From Brachypodius melanocephalos (taxonomy: Eukaryota; Chordata; Aves; Passeriformes; Pycnonotidae), in contig VZSR01002364.1 of NCBI GenBank assembly GCA_013398615.1, positions 1,376,176 through 1,440,175 of the forward strand: a DNA stretch of 64,000 nucleotides. Direction: 5' to 3'. Of this stretch, positions 56,101-64,000 are shown piece by piece. The notes under the pieces are model-generated. The model did not search any database. It had not been told where the DNA came from and saw only the letters and a list, made by a program, of their open reading frames with translations. Position 1 is the stretch's first letter. The number at the start of each line of letters is the position of its first letter. A program made the translations under genes and the position numbers.

Positions 56101-57714
56101 GAGGAATGCAGGTTGTACAAACAGTCACAGATGGAGCTTCAGTTTTACTATTATAATCTCTCATAAAGCACTAATTACTTGGCTTACAGGAAACACTAGG
56201 GGAAAAAATGGACTTTGTGGATCAGAAAGATGGAATCTGATTTAAAATTTCTGTTTCATAATTACTTACACCTTTATTTCAGTTTGGGTCATGCCATGAC
56301 CCAAAAGCCTCTGAAAACAAAGGGTTCAATTTACAGACTTCAAAAGCTGTATCTGACTTTATCTAAATTTACAGGAGGCAATAATTTAAATAACCTGCCA
56401 AATTTAAAGCAGCATTTGAATGTTTTTCTTACTGTGAATATTACTGTCAGAAAAGAGATTATTTTCTTGCCATTTCTTTCCCAAAGGCACATGTCAGAAA
56501 TGAGCTGCTGACCAAAAAAAACCCTGCCTTCCCAAAAGTGCGCATGTTAAGACAGGACCCACGTTTGTAGTCATGGTAGGTGAACTCAAAGATGCAGCTG
56601 CATTTACTGTGCTTTTTGAAGTCATTAGCCTTTATGAATGTGGTTACTTTAGAACTAAGGTGAAAAAACTTTAGTTTCAGATTGTGGAAGTTTTTTTCTT
56701 TAATAAATTTGTCCACTGATGGTATCAGCAGTCTTTTCAGTGTCTGAAAAATGACACAAAAAGCCTGCAAGTCATTGCTGTGATTAAAACTTCTTACAGA
56801 GTGGGCCACCCTAAAACACCTCAAACATTTTGCATTTCAATTTTAAATTTAGGCATCCTTGCTTGCTGGTAGCAGAAAGAAGTTTCATATGTATATCAAG
56901 GCTTAGTTGGGTTTTCTCTGCCTGATGAAGTTTGGATACAAAGCCTTGGAGTTCCAAAAATTCAACCTGCTTCTGTTATTTGTCGTATTGTGCTTTCAAT
57001 TCTCAATTGCGTGACTCTCTCAATTCTAGTGAATACATACGTGTGTGTGCTAATAATTTATCTAGGGATTAATAATTGCTATGGAGATTCATCTAGGAAT
57101 AATGATGATTGGAAAAACATTAATTAAACAGTCGGGTTAAGAGCACTGGCTGGCAGCATTAGATTTCCAGTCCTTTGATTTCATGTACTTTACTTCTATG
57201 AGTCTACGTTTTTCCGCATCTGTCTCTAATCAGATTTTCTCTGATTTCTAACCTTTTGGTTTTAGAATTCCATGGTCTTGTTCAGTATATTAAATAAAGG
57301 TTGCTTTCCACATATATGTATAATGAACAAAATTTAAGATAGTGCTTAGAATTAAGTGAATGTTGCAATTTTAGAGTATTAAATTAATACTAGAACACTT
57401 GAAACAATATTCTGAATTGAATGGGGTTTGCTGATGAGTTATTGGGGTTTTTTAAAATTTTATTATATTCTTCTTCTCCTAAGGGGAAAAAGGCTTTTTG
57501 TTCTTAGACCAACATTTGTCTGAAGAATAAGAGTAATGAGCATCTGAGAGTTGAATGTGGGTGAAATAATGTGACATACCAATGACATTTTCACTTAAAA
57601 ATATTTTAATGAGAATAGGAAACAAAAGAGGGAGAAAAAGCCTGTAGGCTCTGATGCACTGTTTGTTACCAGAAAATACAAACATTAACTTTGAATTGTG
57701 GCTCTATCTATCTG

Positions 57715-57769
<55 letters not shown>

Positions 57770-60700
57770 GAAACAATCTTTAAAGAGGTGTATAATGGGA
57801 TATAAGCAGAACAGAACATAAAGTTAAAGTAAGCCTTTGACTTAAGTAAGATGAGCTACTCCTACTCTCCTGCTGAAAGCAGGGGACTCTCAGTAGTGTC
57901 AGTTTTTAGCAATTTTGACAGTTTGTTGAAGTACTGTGCCATTGAAAGGTGCTGGGAAATTAATGTGCTGCATTACAATATGGATCACCTTTTTGTTTGT
58001 AGCAGCAAAAGCTATGTTTTTAGAATGAAAATAAAAAGACAAGAAAAAAATCAGAAAGGAACAGGCATCAGTTGATCTATACCAGGGGGACTGTTGGCTT
58101 GAGTGTATGCACCCTACATTTTTGTTCGAAATCTGTCAGAATGTTCTTTGAGCTTTTGCAAAGTCATCTTACCTAACAAGAGCCTGAGAGGGTCATTCAA
58201 ATGAGTGAATATTTGTTGTACATCTCAGGACACTTGTACAATTAATCATTCCCTGGAAAATGTTTTGAATTTTTGCCAGTGCTTATATTGGTACAGAGCC
58301 AGTGCAGAAATAATCTAAGGGTCCTGATGTGTAAAAATTGTAGTATGTAATAGAATTTGGGTATCAGGGTAAGGTCTGGGCTTACATTCAAGTGATATCA
58401 TCCCAGAGCCAGATACCATGTAAGAAGGGGGTCTGGAGGCTGGAACAAGACTGGAAAAAATCTCTCCTCCCTCTTTCTCTTTTCAGCTATTACCATAATG
58501 GTTCAAACTCTTCCTCCACACTACAAGTGAAATCTGGAGCCATTCATGTTCCAGTCTGTAAATGCAACAACAAATGAGATGTCTTGTCTGGGGGTGTATT
58601 TAAACCAAAATAGTACTTAATCTTTGGCTTGCATTCTAATAGTCTAGGTGGGTAAAGACATCTTCTGTCTGATATCCTTTCCACTCTCAAAGTGCTCTAG
58701 AAGTGAGCTTCTAGAAAATATCAAAAAACCCACTGGAATCTGCCCCTGACAGTAACAAACAATTTAAAATAGGCAAGACCTTCATAACTCTCTTGAAGCA
58801 CTCACAAAGGCGGGTTTTAGACACCTCTTTGTGTGCTGCCTCAGCTTCATCTGCCACCTCAGTGTCTTGGTTGTCCTTCTGACATCTCTCAGATTTTACT
58901 GCAAAGTCCCCTAAAATGGAGCCTAACAGCATCACACCCAGTTATGTTAGGCAAAAAAATTGGACATGCATAATTTCAGTCCAGAATTTTTTTTTATTTC
59001 TGGCTTTGGGTGATATATATATATAGATATATAGATATAGATATAGATATATAGATATATAGATATGTATATTATATATAAATTATGTAATTTATATAAT
59101 AATAAAATTATTATCACAGAAGAATAACTTCATAAAATCCTGACTAAGAAATATATTGCTTACTTGTTTTGACAGAAAGCCCAGATTACATTTTATCTAC
59201 AGAGAGGGACAGAAGGGAATAGAAACACGAGCCGGGGTTTTAATGTCCTTAGACCGGAGTTTAGAGTTCTGTTGGTTTCAATTTTATTTTTTTTTTAACT
59301 CAGAAGTATATTTAAACGAAAATCCATTAGCTAGAGCAATTTTCCCAGCATAAATAATGTCGTGTTTTCTTCTGTGTCTGACCATACAGAATTTACGTTT
59401 TTAAATTAACCAAGCACTTCTGTGCAGTAAACTAGCTGTGAAAGGCTGAAATTCATAAAACATAATGGCAGCAGAAGAGTTAAAGGCAACTTATTTTTGT
59501 ATCTTCTTGGCAAGTAAATACCAGACTTTATTAAACATACGTGGTGCAGGGACAATGCTCCACACATGGAGGAAATGACATTTATCCTGCAGATGCAGAA
59601 GATGCATCCTGCACCTTCCTCAAGCACTGAAGTTTGCTGGTTAGCAATTAAAAATGCAGAATCAGAAACTGTAGGACAAGATGTTGTGGCACTAATCAGA
59701 GGAGAGGGGAAAAGAAAAAAAAAAAGTGAAAATAGAAGATTTACTCTCTGTGTGCAGAGGGGAAAAAAACCCCAACAAACCAAATCTTATATAGAGAGGG
59801 GTTTATATATTATGTGGTGTTAGGGAAAGGTCACAGTACTAAAAAATTTGAGTTACTTGATCGTTAAGTCAGGACAGTCTTGGCTTGTGTCAGGACAATC
59901 AGTTTGTTCTCACTTTGACATTCAAGTTGGCTGAAATCTTCAGTGGCCAAAGGCTATATTTCAGGCTTATTGATGTTCAAAGCATCTCTGTTTGTGCTTG
60001 AGTTTGGGGTAATTTTCTGCTTTACTATTGCTTTGTTTGAATGGAGCTGATATTTTCTCCAGAGATCATTCCAAAAAGTTCTTACGGTTGAGGAAGGGGG
60101 AGCTTTGTTTGTCCATTTGTTATGATTGATTGCTGTTTCTGCATCACGGCTGATTAAATTTGGGTATTTTAGAACTAGTGTTTCTAGAATCAGGATATTT
60201 TACTGATAACATCTGCCAGTAACATATATCAGTTGAGTTTTCATTTGCAACATAGATTTGATATTGCAGTATTGATAGTGCTGCAGTGATGATCTTCTAG
60301 CAGACAAGCAAATCACTCCAGTGGAAATCAAATAACCTTTGAGCTTACAGGTCTAGGCACCAAAAGTGTCACTGGAAGGAGACAAGACTGTACATATGCC
60401 AGACTGTTGATGCTTCCAGCAGAAGGCTTTAATGGTTCTAACAAAAGTTTCAAAGAGGAAACATGAAAAAATCTTCTTTGGTGCTACAATTTTGCTCTCA
60501 TATGAGAACTGCAAAAGCATGCTGATTTGGATTGAGATCAGAGTGATTGACTGGGAGACTGTCTGATTACAACTTGGGTACCTATTTTAACTAAATTGGT
60601 CTAGAAACCAATTCAGATCTATAAACCACATCAGGCTAAATTGATTTAAGTTTCTCTTAAACTGATTTAAGAGAGACTGCACCAGGGACTTGCACAGATT

Positions 60701-63242
60701 TAACTAAATCTGTTTCTAAACCACTTGAGGTAACTCATTGTTCTGACTGATACAAATCAACCTTGGAATGCAGAAGTTAAAAAGTCCATATTTTATAGTT
60801 GTTCACTCTGTTCATTTGACTCATCTAGATCTAGGTACAAATGTTCACTGTACACAACTATTTCATTAACGGTGAGAAGACTGGAACAGGAATCATAATT
60901 TTCTTTTCTTTAAATTGAACTACTATTTGAAAAAGGAGATACTGGAGATGCATATGACAGTGCTTTCTGCTGAAACCCTTAGAAGGCTGAAAAGACACTG
61001 GATGATAATGAAATTGTATTTGGAGCTTTTTTCCATAAAATGAAGTAGTCATTCTAGTGTGCGAAGTGCTATAATTATAAAGCAATTTGCCACCCTTAAT
61101 GGGAGGACTTCTATTTCATAAAATATTAACAAAATATAATATCAGTGCAATAGGTTAGGAACAGTCTTATTTTCTCCATAAAAAGTCAATTTGTAACCAC
61201 TGCAGACTGTCTTTCTCAAGATGACTATATTAGGGTAACTGATCCTTTTATAGAAGTATTGAAAGATAAGAATTAAAATAATCACAACAGATATCTCATT
61301 TACCTTTCTATTTAGTAATCAAATATTTTTCACTGTTTGCCTCTCTAATTTAGAGGCTGGTGTTGTTTCTGCAGATGATTGGCCAAGGGAAGTAACATTT
61401 AATCAGTGCCTAAAAAAGGTAAAAACATTTGAGACAAAACTACATTTTAAGAAGGGTTATCAGCTAGACAACATGGACCCATTTCCTAGCTTGTTTTAAA
61501 AAGCATTTGTATTCAGCAATCCAGTAAGGAAAAATTAACCTTCTTTTTCCACAGTAAAGGAAGAGGAAAGAAAGTCAGGGAGCTTCTGTAATTACAGGAT
61601 TTCAGCTCTGATCTAGGCAGCTGCAAAGCATATGTATCATGTGAAAAAGAAAAGACTGGAGATGGCAGAATTAACCAAGCCTTAATGGAGTCACTTTCAT
61701 TTCCTCTCTTTGTTACTAATTTTAATTAACCAGCAGATTTTTTTACTTTCTTTTTCCTTTTTTTATTTTTTTTTTCTTTGCTGCTGTTATTTGCACTGTT
61801 CCAGTATCTAGTCAAGTGTTGCATGGTCAACTCCTAGGGAAGTCATTAATTGTATTCATTTTGATGGTGCTTCAAGATCAGCTAAGAGATGGAACTCTCT
61901 AAATAGTTGAGACAAAGCTCACTTGAGGAGGAAATGGCTTGAGCTAAATGAGCAACAAAATTTTCTCCTAAAATAAATGATAATAGCTCATTTTAATGTG
62001 TTTTAATGTGTTAGGAAGGGAAATGTCCCAGGAGGGGCAGAACAGGTTGGCAAAGGAGGATCAGAAATTAAATGTGAACCTCTCTGGTATTTTAGTCTGG
62101 AAAAAATGACTATAAATTAGTTGTTATCTAAAGTCAGCATTAATATTGTATATATTAATAGTTTCCCTCTGTATTTAACAACCAGCCAGACAAAACCATA
62201 GGCAATCCATAGGCTATCATTGGTAGGTGATGTAGAGTTGTGTCCATGAGAACATTCAGCAAACTCTGTTTTTAAAGTGCAAGCCCAAATGTGTTTGGCA
62301 ACCCATATTTGTAAACTTTACTAAGTGGAGAACATCTCTGTTTTAGTGATGATTGTTGTGTGTTTGCATTCTAAAAATAAAGTCAAAATAAAAAAAGGGA
62401 CAGCATCACAATAACCAGTTAAAATATTTTCTTTCTAACTGAATTTTGAGAGTTCGTTTTCTGAGTAGCACAAAAATACCTTAAGGAAATTGCATTTTTC
62501 TGACTGAGGATTCTATAAAGATCATTAGTATTTTAGTCATTCCAAGGCTATGAGGTCCTGGTGTCCTTTATGCAGCAAAGCTTCCACTGATGTCACCTGG
62601 GCTCACCTGGAACATCAGCTGGTGTTCCAGCTGAAGGATGGAATCCCAGCAGGGTCGTTAGCAAATGTGTTTGGTCCCTAAGAATTCAGTGTACAGTGTA
62701 AAGCTGGTTATTAGCTAACAAATCACTGTGAGCTGAATGTTTAGTCAGTCTGTCAAAGCTGCTGGTTGGAAAATCTGTATCCAGAGAAGTCATTCACACT
62801 GGAAACCCACCATGCATCTGTTATTAGCAGGGTGGAAGCAATCTTGCTGATGTCTCCGTGTATGTTCACAGCTGTCTGGCAGTCGAGGGTGGTGAAAACA
62901 TAGAAGAAGCATTGCCTAAACCAGTTGCTTGTGGGTTGCAAATGCAGGGTGTTGCTATTTATCCTTGTCAACAGCAGGCCCTATTAACTATTTTTAATGA
63001 ATCACCACTGCTTTTACTTTTGCCATCAGCCGTGACCTTCACCATTTAGAAACACATGGTCTCTCATAAATGATAGTCTGTGGCATATAAACTTGAGAAG
63101 GATTCTATCACGGCTCAAACTACAATATCTATCATTAAAACAAACTGCTCATTCCAGCTGAAGAGACACTCATATATATCATGGAACCAGCGCTCCATAT
63201 TTTGAAATTTACTGCCCTGCATTGGTGCTTCTTTTTTCTTGA

Positions 63243-63277
<35 letters not shown>

Positions 63278-63796
63278 CCATGCAACCTTGCTCACTTAAT
63301 ACTTTTGATAAACTTCTACTGACAAGGAACTTGATTAATGACAGTTAAAGGAATTGAATCAGGAGTAGGAAAGACAGGGCCAAAAAAGCAGACTGCTGGC
63401 CTGATGGAAACTAACGTCTCTACAGAAATATATGATGGACCCTCCTTTTTGCCATGCCAAGTAATTACTCGCACAGGCCTGTTGTAATAATTCCTATTAC
63501 AGCCAAAACGGAAAAGTCAGTAACTCACAGCCCTGGGACAAGGTGAAGGCAAGGCCAGAGTAGTGTGGATCAATATTTCATTTACTCACTTAGGTTAGCT
63601 TCTATCCCTGTATCAAATTCTTTTACAGAAAGCCATGAAAGAAATGAGGTTTGCTGAAAAACACCAATACGGGGCTCTCATTTCCTTGGGGGTGCTCATA
63701 GAGTACACGGAGCAACAAAACCTCTCAGCAAAACAATATGCACTCAAGGTCACTCATTACTTGCTACTGTTGGAAAATAAAGTGCCATTAGCCTGA
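17121..63796 (+). CDS. Four-exon gene for a small (128-residue) protein of unknown function
   Basis: The coding sequence is join(17121-17176, 39809-39906, 61354-61418, 63629-63796). All three introns are GT-AG and about 22.6, 21.4 and 2.2 kb long. The phases 2, 1 and 0 agree at every junction, giving 384 coding bases plus TGA. The product has no signal peptide and no convincing membrane span. Residues 19-52 are polar and acidic/basic (TTSLSETDE, KFEEVSKE). Residues 58-68 hold an ADDWPREVTFN stretch. Residues 70-124 look helical, with KKKAMKEMRFAEKHQ, then LISLGVLIEYTEQ, then YLLLLENK. Such a run could form a small helical bundle or pairing surface (inference). I do not recognise the family. 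The CpG island over exon 1 is the likely promoter. Uncertainties are exon 1, extra exons in the long introns, and a possible shorter form starting at the ATG in exon 2 (97 residues). Confidence 0.6.
22165..22552 (+). mobile_element. CR1 LINE, 5'-truncated 3' end
   Basis: The segment has the familiar order of avian CR1 3' sequence: GGAGGCTGAGGGGAGACCTCAT, CTCTACAGCTGCCTGAAAGGAGG, TTCTTCACAGAAAGGG, GGAATAGACTTCCCAGGGAAGTGGAG, TCCCTGGAGGTGTT, and TTAAAGGTCTTTTCCAACATGAGGGATTCTATGATTCTAT. It ends in two copies of the 8-bp ATTCTATG repeat that marks CR1 tails. Only the last part of the reverse-transcriptase ORF and the 3' UTR remain, and it cannot move on its own. Substitutions throughout suggest an old copy. 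Confidence 0.93.
24779..25551 (-). other. Protein-like minus-strand open frames, unidentified
   Basis: Two open stretches lie on the minus strand. One (24779-25039) contains SYIDEAQQSWNSLRKEVEVF and EPTVEQVIIDTQQGNTEKQ. The other (25148-25513) contains PNLSPTNPKDDKGAAFQYHP and IEQSLTNFDPAKHFL. They are separated by about 110 bp and are in different frames. Composition is more protein-like than in neighbouring chance frames. This could be a decayed retroelement or retrocopy, or chance. No start, splice site or family motif was found. Confidence 0.2.
29055..29090. repeat. T-rich tract, poly-T with TTTTG units
   Basis: Sixteen T are followed by GTTTTGTTTTG and nine more T. It could be the reversed tail of a retroposed sequence, but no recognisable body lies next to it. 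Confidence 0.8.
36236..36557. other. GC-rich block upstream of the LTR, origin unclear
   Basis: The base composition changes abruptly near 36236 to GC-rich sequence such as CAGTGCCCAGAGCAGCAGTC and AGGCCCAGGGACCTGCCACC, then the LTR begins. Open frames run on both strands, as expected from composition. It may be the rest of a repeat into which the LTR inserted, an extension of the LTR itself, or internal retroviral remnant. I see no retroviral protein motif in it. Confidence 0.35.
36558..37518 (+). mobile_element. Solo-LTR-like element, + strand, interrupted by a second LTR
   Basis: A pyrimidine-rich U3-like region contains a TATA box (TTTATAAG, 36822-36829). About 120 bp later comes a poly(A) signal (AATAAA, 36946-36951), followed by a U5-like segment ending near GTGCAACA at about 37518. 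With the 437-443 bp insertion at about 37045-37482 removed, GGTCCCGGACCCTG continues directly into TGACCACACTTGCAC, leaving a roughly 520-bp LTR. The TG start at 36558 and CA end are estimates; I could not find an exact target duplication for this one. No gag, pol or env is next to it, so it is a solo LTR or fragment. Confidence 0.6.
37045..37482 (-). mobile_element. Solo LTR, minus strand, nested in the + strand LTR
   Basis: Read on the minus strand it begins TGTTGGAATTCTGGAAACCC, has a TATA-like ATATATGGGG region near 37425-37435, AATAAA signals at 37323-37328 and 37128-37133, and ends close to CAGCACA. It is flanked by the direct repeat CCCTG (37040-37044 and 37483-37487), a 5-bp target duplication of the kind made by ERV1 or ERVL integrases. 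No internal retroviral genes remain, so the provirus recombined to a solo LTR. Family naming would need a repeat library; the structure resembles LTRs common in songbird genomes (inference). Confidence 0.7.
37535..38450 (+). mobile_element. CR1 LINE, about 0.9 kb 3' portion
   Basis: Recognisable CR1 blocks appear in order: CCCTGCAGAGAGACCTC, GATTCTGCACCTGGGACATG, AGTGACCTGGGGGTCCTGAT, CATCACCAGCTGGGC, TTGGGTGCCACAAGATAAAA, TTGTTCAGCTGGAGAAGAGG, AGGTTTTTCACCCAGACTGT, GGAACAGGCTCCTCAGGGAA, then TATTCTATGATTCTAT. It encodes the C-terminal end of the reverse-transcriptase ORF with stops and frameshifts, so it is dead. Within it, GCTCTGAGCTGGGATGGCCT (37877-37896) is repeated at 37915-37934 with one change, a small tandem duplication. 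Its 5' edge meets the nested LTRs. Confidence 0.93.
39809..39906 (+). CDS. Exon 2, residues 19-52 of the small-protein gene
   Basis: The acceptor follows a T-rich tract (GGTTTTTGTAG|GATAAAG) and the donor is GTAAAG|GTAAAC. The exon is 98 bp, with one base completing the Arg codon, 32 full codons, and a final G. It reads IKGHTKEDDKRQMT, then TSLSETDENFIKFEEVSK, with no stop in this frame and biased, charged composition. The trailing G plus AG of exon 3 gives GAG (Glu52). An in-frame ATG at residue 32 (CAGATGA context) could be an alternative start. Flanking DNA on both sides is AT-rich and stop-dense, so the open, protein-like stretch bounded by good splice signals stands out. Confidence 0.68.
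43378..43460 (-). mobile_element. CR1 LINE 3' tail fragment, minus strand
   Basis: TCATAGAATCATTTATGTTG, then AAAAAGACCCTGAAGATCAT, then TGAGTCCAACGATTAACCCAGCACTGCCAAG is the reverse complement of the last bases of an avian CR1 element, including its ATTCTATG tail. The match fades after about 43460, so either the copy is very short or the rest is too diverged to follow. Confidence 0.85.
47065..47079. repeat. Short (TG)n microsatellite
   Basis: Seven TG-type dinucleotides in CTCTGTGTGTGTGTGTGCC. Too short to be highly polymorphic. Confidence 0.8.
52200..52214. repeat. Short (GT)n microsatellite
   Basis: TGTGTGTGTGTGTGT, about seven units, following GGAGGC. Confidence 0.8.
52791..52909. repeat. 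Nested inverted repeat, about 119 bp
   Basis: Three matched pairs occur in mirror order around a centre near 52845: CTTTGC (52791-52796) with GCAAAG (52904-52909), CATTGTAATT (52796-52805) with AATTACAATG (52891-52900), and GCCTTTTCTGC (52814-52824) with GCAGAAAAGGC (52855-52865). The asymmetric spacing means an imperfect stem with bulges. It could be a palindromic DNA-transposon relic, a structured RNA within the intron, or a conserved regulatory element. Confidence 0.7.
52989..53040. repeat. (TTTG)n-like low-complexity tract
   Basis: TTTGTTTTGTTTGTTTGTTTGT-type units, then T/G-rich sequence with a GGGG, about 50 bp. No adjacent element body was recognised. Confidence 0.85.
53750..54600. 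other. GC-rich, CpG-containing block inside intron 2
   Basis: About 850 bp have clearly higher GC and CpG content (AGGCGGGAGTACGACGCTG, GGGCGCAGCGAAATCC, CCGCACAGTCGGACGAGG) than the surrounding intron. Open frames occur on both strands, the longest about 139 codons at 54142-54561, but they overlap and lack protein-like features. It could be a weak or decayed CpG island or an enhancer; it also has TGACTCA near 54281. Coding exons cannot be supported. Confidence 0.4.
54916..55002. repeat. Long imperfect hairpin (38-bp arms), MITE-like or pre-miRNA-like
   Basis: The left arm is 54916-54953 and begins ACTTCCTCCTACTTAG; the right arm is 54964-55002 and ends CTACGTAGGAGAAAGT. They are reverse complements with only a few mismatches and a one-base offset, around a 10-base loop (TAAAAAAGCT). 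The perfect core TATTTTTACTTGG pairs with CCAAGTAAAAATA. The compact palindrome of about 87 bp is typical of a small palindromic transposon. Such elements can also be processed into microRNAs when transcribed, and here it lies in an intron of the proposed + strand gene. Confidence 0.75.
57703..57766. repeat. (TCTA)n tetranucleotide microsatellite
   Basis: About 15 units of CTAT/TCTA with one TCTG variant near the start. Length and purity suggest it is polymorphic between individuals. Confidence 0.97.
59013..59117. repeat. (ATAGAT)n/AT-rich simple repeat
   Basis: TATATATA passes into repeated ATATAGAT units and then into pure A/T sequence (ATTATATATAAATTATGTAA). A compound, imperfect microsatellite. 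Confidence 0.92.
60580..60740. mobile_element. Probable ancient DNA-transposon relic
   Basis: The segment repeats variants of a TTTAACTAAATTGGTTTA-like unit: TTTTAACTAAATTGGTCTAG, GCTAAATTGATTTAAG, AAACTGATTTAAGAGAG, TTTAACTAAATCTGTTTCTAAACC. This style of sub-terminal repeat, with a GCACCAGGGACTTGCACAG linker, resembles old hAT-type non-autonomous elements of reptiles and birds. The assignment is from general resemblance only. Confidence 0.35.
61354..61418 (+). CDS. Exon 3, residues 52-73 of the small-protein gene
   Basis: The acceptor is CCTCTCTAATTTAG|AGGCTG and the donor AAAAAG|GTAAAA, both strong. The 65-bp exon gives two bases that complete Glu52 and then 21 codons reading AGVVSADDWPREVTFNQCLKK, ending in phase 0. 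The DDWPREVTF stretch, with Trp61 and Pro62, looks like real protein rather than random AT-rich translation. It links in frame to exon 4, 2.2 kb downstream. Confidence 0.7.
61419..63628 (+). other. Intron 3 of the small-protein gene (about 2.2 kb)
   Basis: This is AT-rich, with T-rich tracts at about 61738-61780 and a 27-base poly-T at 63244-63270. No gene or recognisable mobile element is seen. The ORFs at 62753-62971 and 62858-63049 overlap on opposite strands and look like chance. Confidence 0.6.
63244..63270. repeat. Poly-T tract of 27 bases
   Basis: An uninterrupted run of T about 360 bp before exon 4. It is too far from the acceptor to be its pyrimidine tract and may be a reversed retroposon tail. 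Confidence 0.95.
63629..63796 (+). CDS. Exon 4, residues 74-128 and stop of the small-protein gene
   Basis: The acceptor is TCAAATTCTTTTACAG|AAAGCC, a textbook pyrimidine tract. The exon is open for 55 codons to TGA at 63794-63796. It reads KAMKEMRFAEKHQYGAL, then ISLGVLIEYTEQQNLSAK, then QYALKVTHYLLLLENKVPLA. The heptad-like spacing of Leu, Ile and Val suggests one or two amphipathic helices. It is probably the terminal coding exon. A GTCACT at about 63749 could act as a weak internal donor, but no in-window partner is evident. An AATAAA at 63776 lies inside the coding part, so it is unlikely to be the poly(A) signal; no other is seen before the window ends. Confidence 0.72.
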   Translation, partial: KAMKEMRFAEKHQYGALISLGVLIEYTEQQNLSAKQYALKVTHYLLLLENKVPLA

Positions 63797-64000
63797 TATG
63801 AGTAATGTACATCAATCAACTGCAGACCAGAAAAAGTATGTTTTCAACATGGTATTGCAGCTGAAAATGAATGAACTATGTTAACACTTTCTGAACACTT
63901 GACAACAGTGAAGAATTTTTCCTTTGGCATTATCATTTATTTCAGAGTTTCACTGCAGCTCATCATTGTGAAATCAAACCAAAGCATCTCAGTTATTTGC
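63797..64000 (+). other. Start of the 3' UTR of the small-protein gene
   Basis: Sequence after the TGA has no further coding signal and no AATAAA or ATTAAA before the window edge, so transcript cleavage probably lies beyond it. Confidence 0.45.

Larger units (their letters stand above)
39907..61353 (+). other. Intron 2 of the small-protein gene (about 21.4 kb)
   Basis: This is mostly AT-rich sequence without supported genes. It contains a CR1 tail at about 43378-43460, GC-rich patches at about 48100-48410, 53750-54600 and 55440-55690, simple repeats at 47065, 52200, 52989, 57703 and 59013, an inverted repeat at 52791-52909, a hairpin at 54916-55002, and a probable DNA-transposon relic near 60580-60740. 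An additional or alternative exon could be hidden here. Confidence 0.5.

Noticed and set aside
63776..63781. AATAAA as the poly(A) signal of the gene
   Set aside because: It lies inside the open reading frame of exon 4, upstream of the stop codon; using it would truncate the coding sequence.
1..64000. CRISPR array, operon or prokaryotic defence system
   Set aside because: There is no regular direct-repeat/spacer pattern and no dense coding. Introns, CR1 and LTR elements show this is bird nuclear DNA.

Overview
The window looks like nuclear DNA from a bird. It is AT-rich and gene-poor, has canonical GT-AG introns, and carries at least three copies or fragments of the avian CR1 LINE, two of them ending in the typical ATTCTATG 3' repeat. 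It also has two nested solo-LTR-like elements of endogenous-retrovirus type, which would suit a passerine; that placement is inference. Nothing bacterial, plasmid-like or phage-like is present.

One protein-coding gene can be assembled by eye, on the + strand, from four exons far too short to stand out as long ORFs: 17121-17176, 39809-39906, 61354-61418 and 63629-63796. All junctions are GT-AG and the reading frame is kept across all three introns (phases 2, 1, 0). The predicted product is a 128-residue soluble, charged, helical-looking protein that I do not recognise. A CpG island (about 16.2-17.5 kb) with GC boxes, an AP-1 site and a CTCF-like motif sits at its 5' end and would be the promoter. 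A 153-base assembly gap (16834-16986) cuts through the island and may hide the transcription start.

Layout: 1 to about 16.1 kb is upstream DNA with no supported gene. 16.2-17.5 kb is the CpG island and exon 1. 17.2-39.8 kb is intron 1, holding a CR1 3' end (22.2 kb) and a composite repeat at 36.3-38.5 kb (sense LTR interrupted by an antisense LTR, followed by CR1). 39.9-61.4 kb is intron 2, with a CR1 fragment, microsatellites, a GC-rich block, a near-perfect 38-bp hairpin at 54.9-55.0 kb and a compact symmetric inverted repeat at 52.8-52.9 kb. 61.4-63.6 kb is intron 3. The last exon ends at a TGA at 63794-63796, and the 3' UTR runs off the window.

Most remaining small ORFs overlap each other on both strands, lack codon or family signal, and are treated as chance. 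The most useful results are the hidden four-exon small-protein gene, the LTR-in-LTR insertion with a CCCTG target duplication, and the two inverted-repeat structures.
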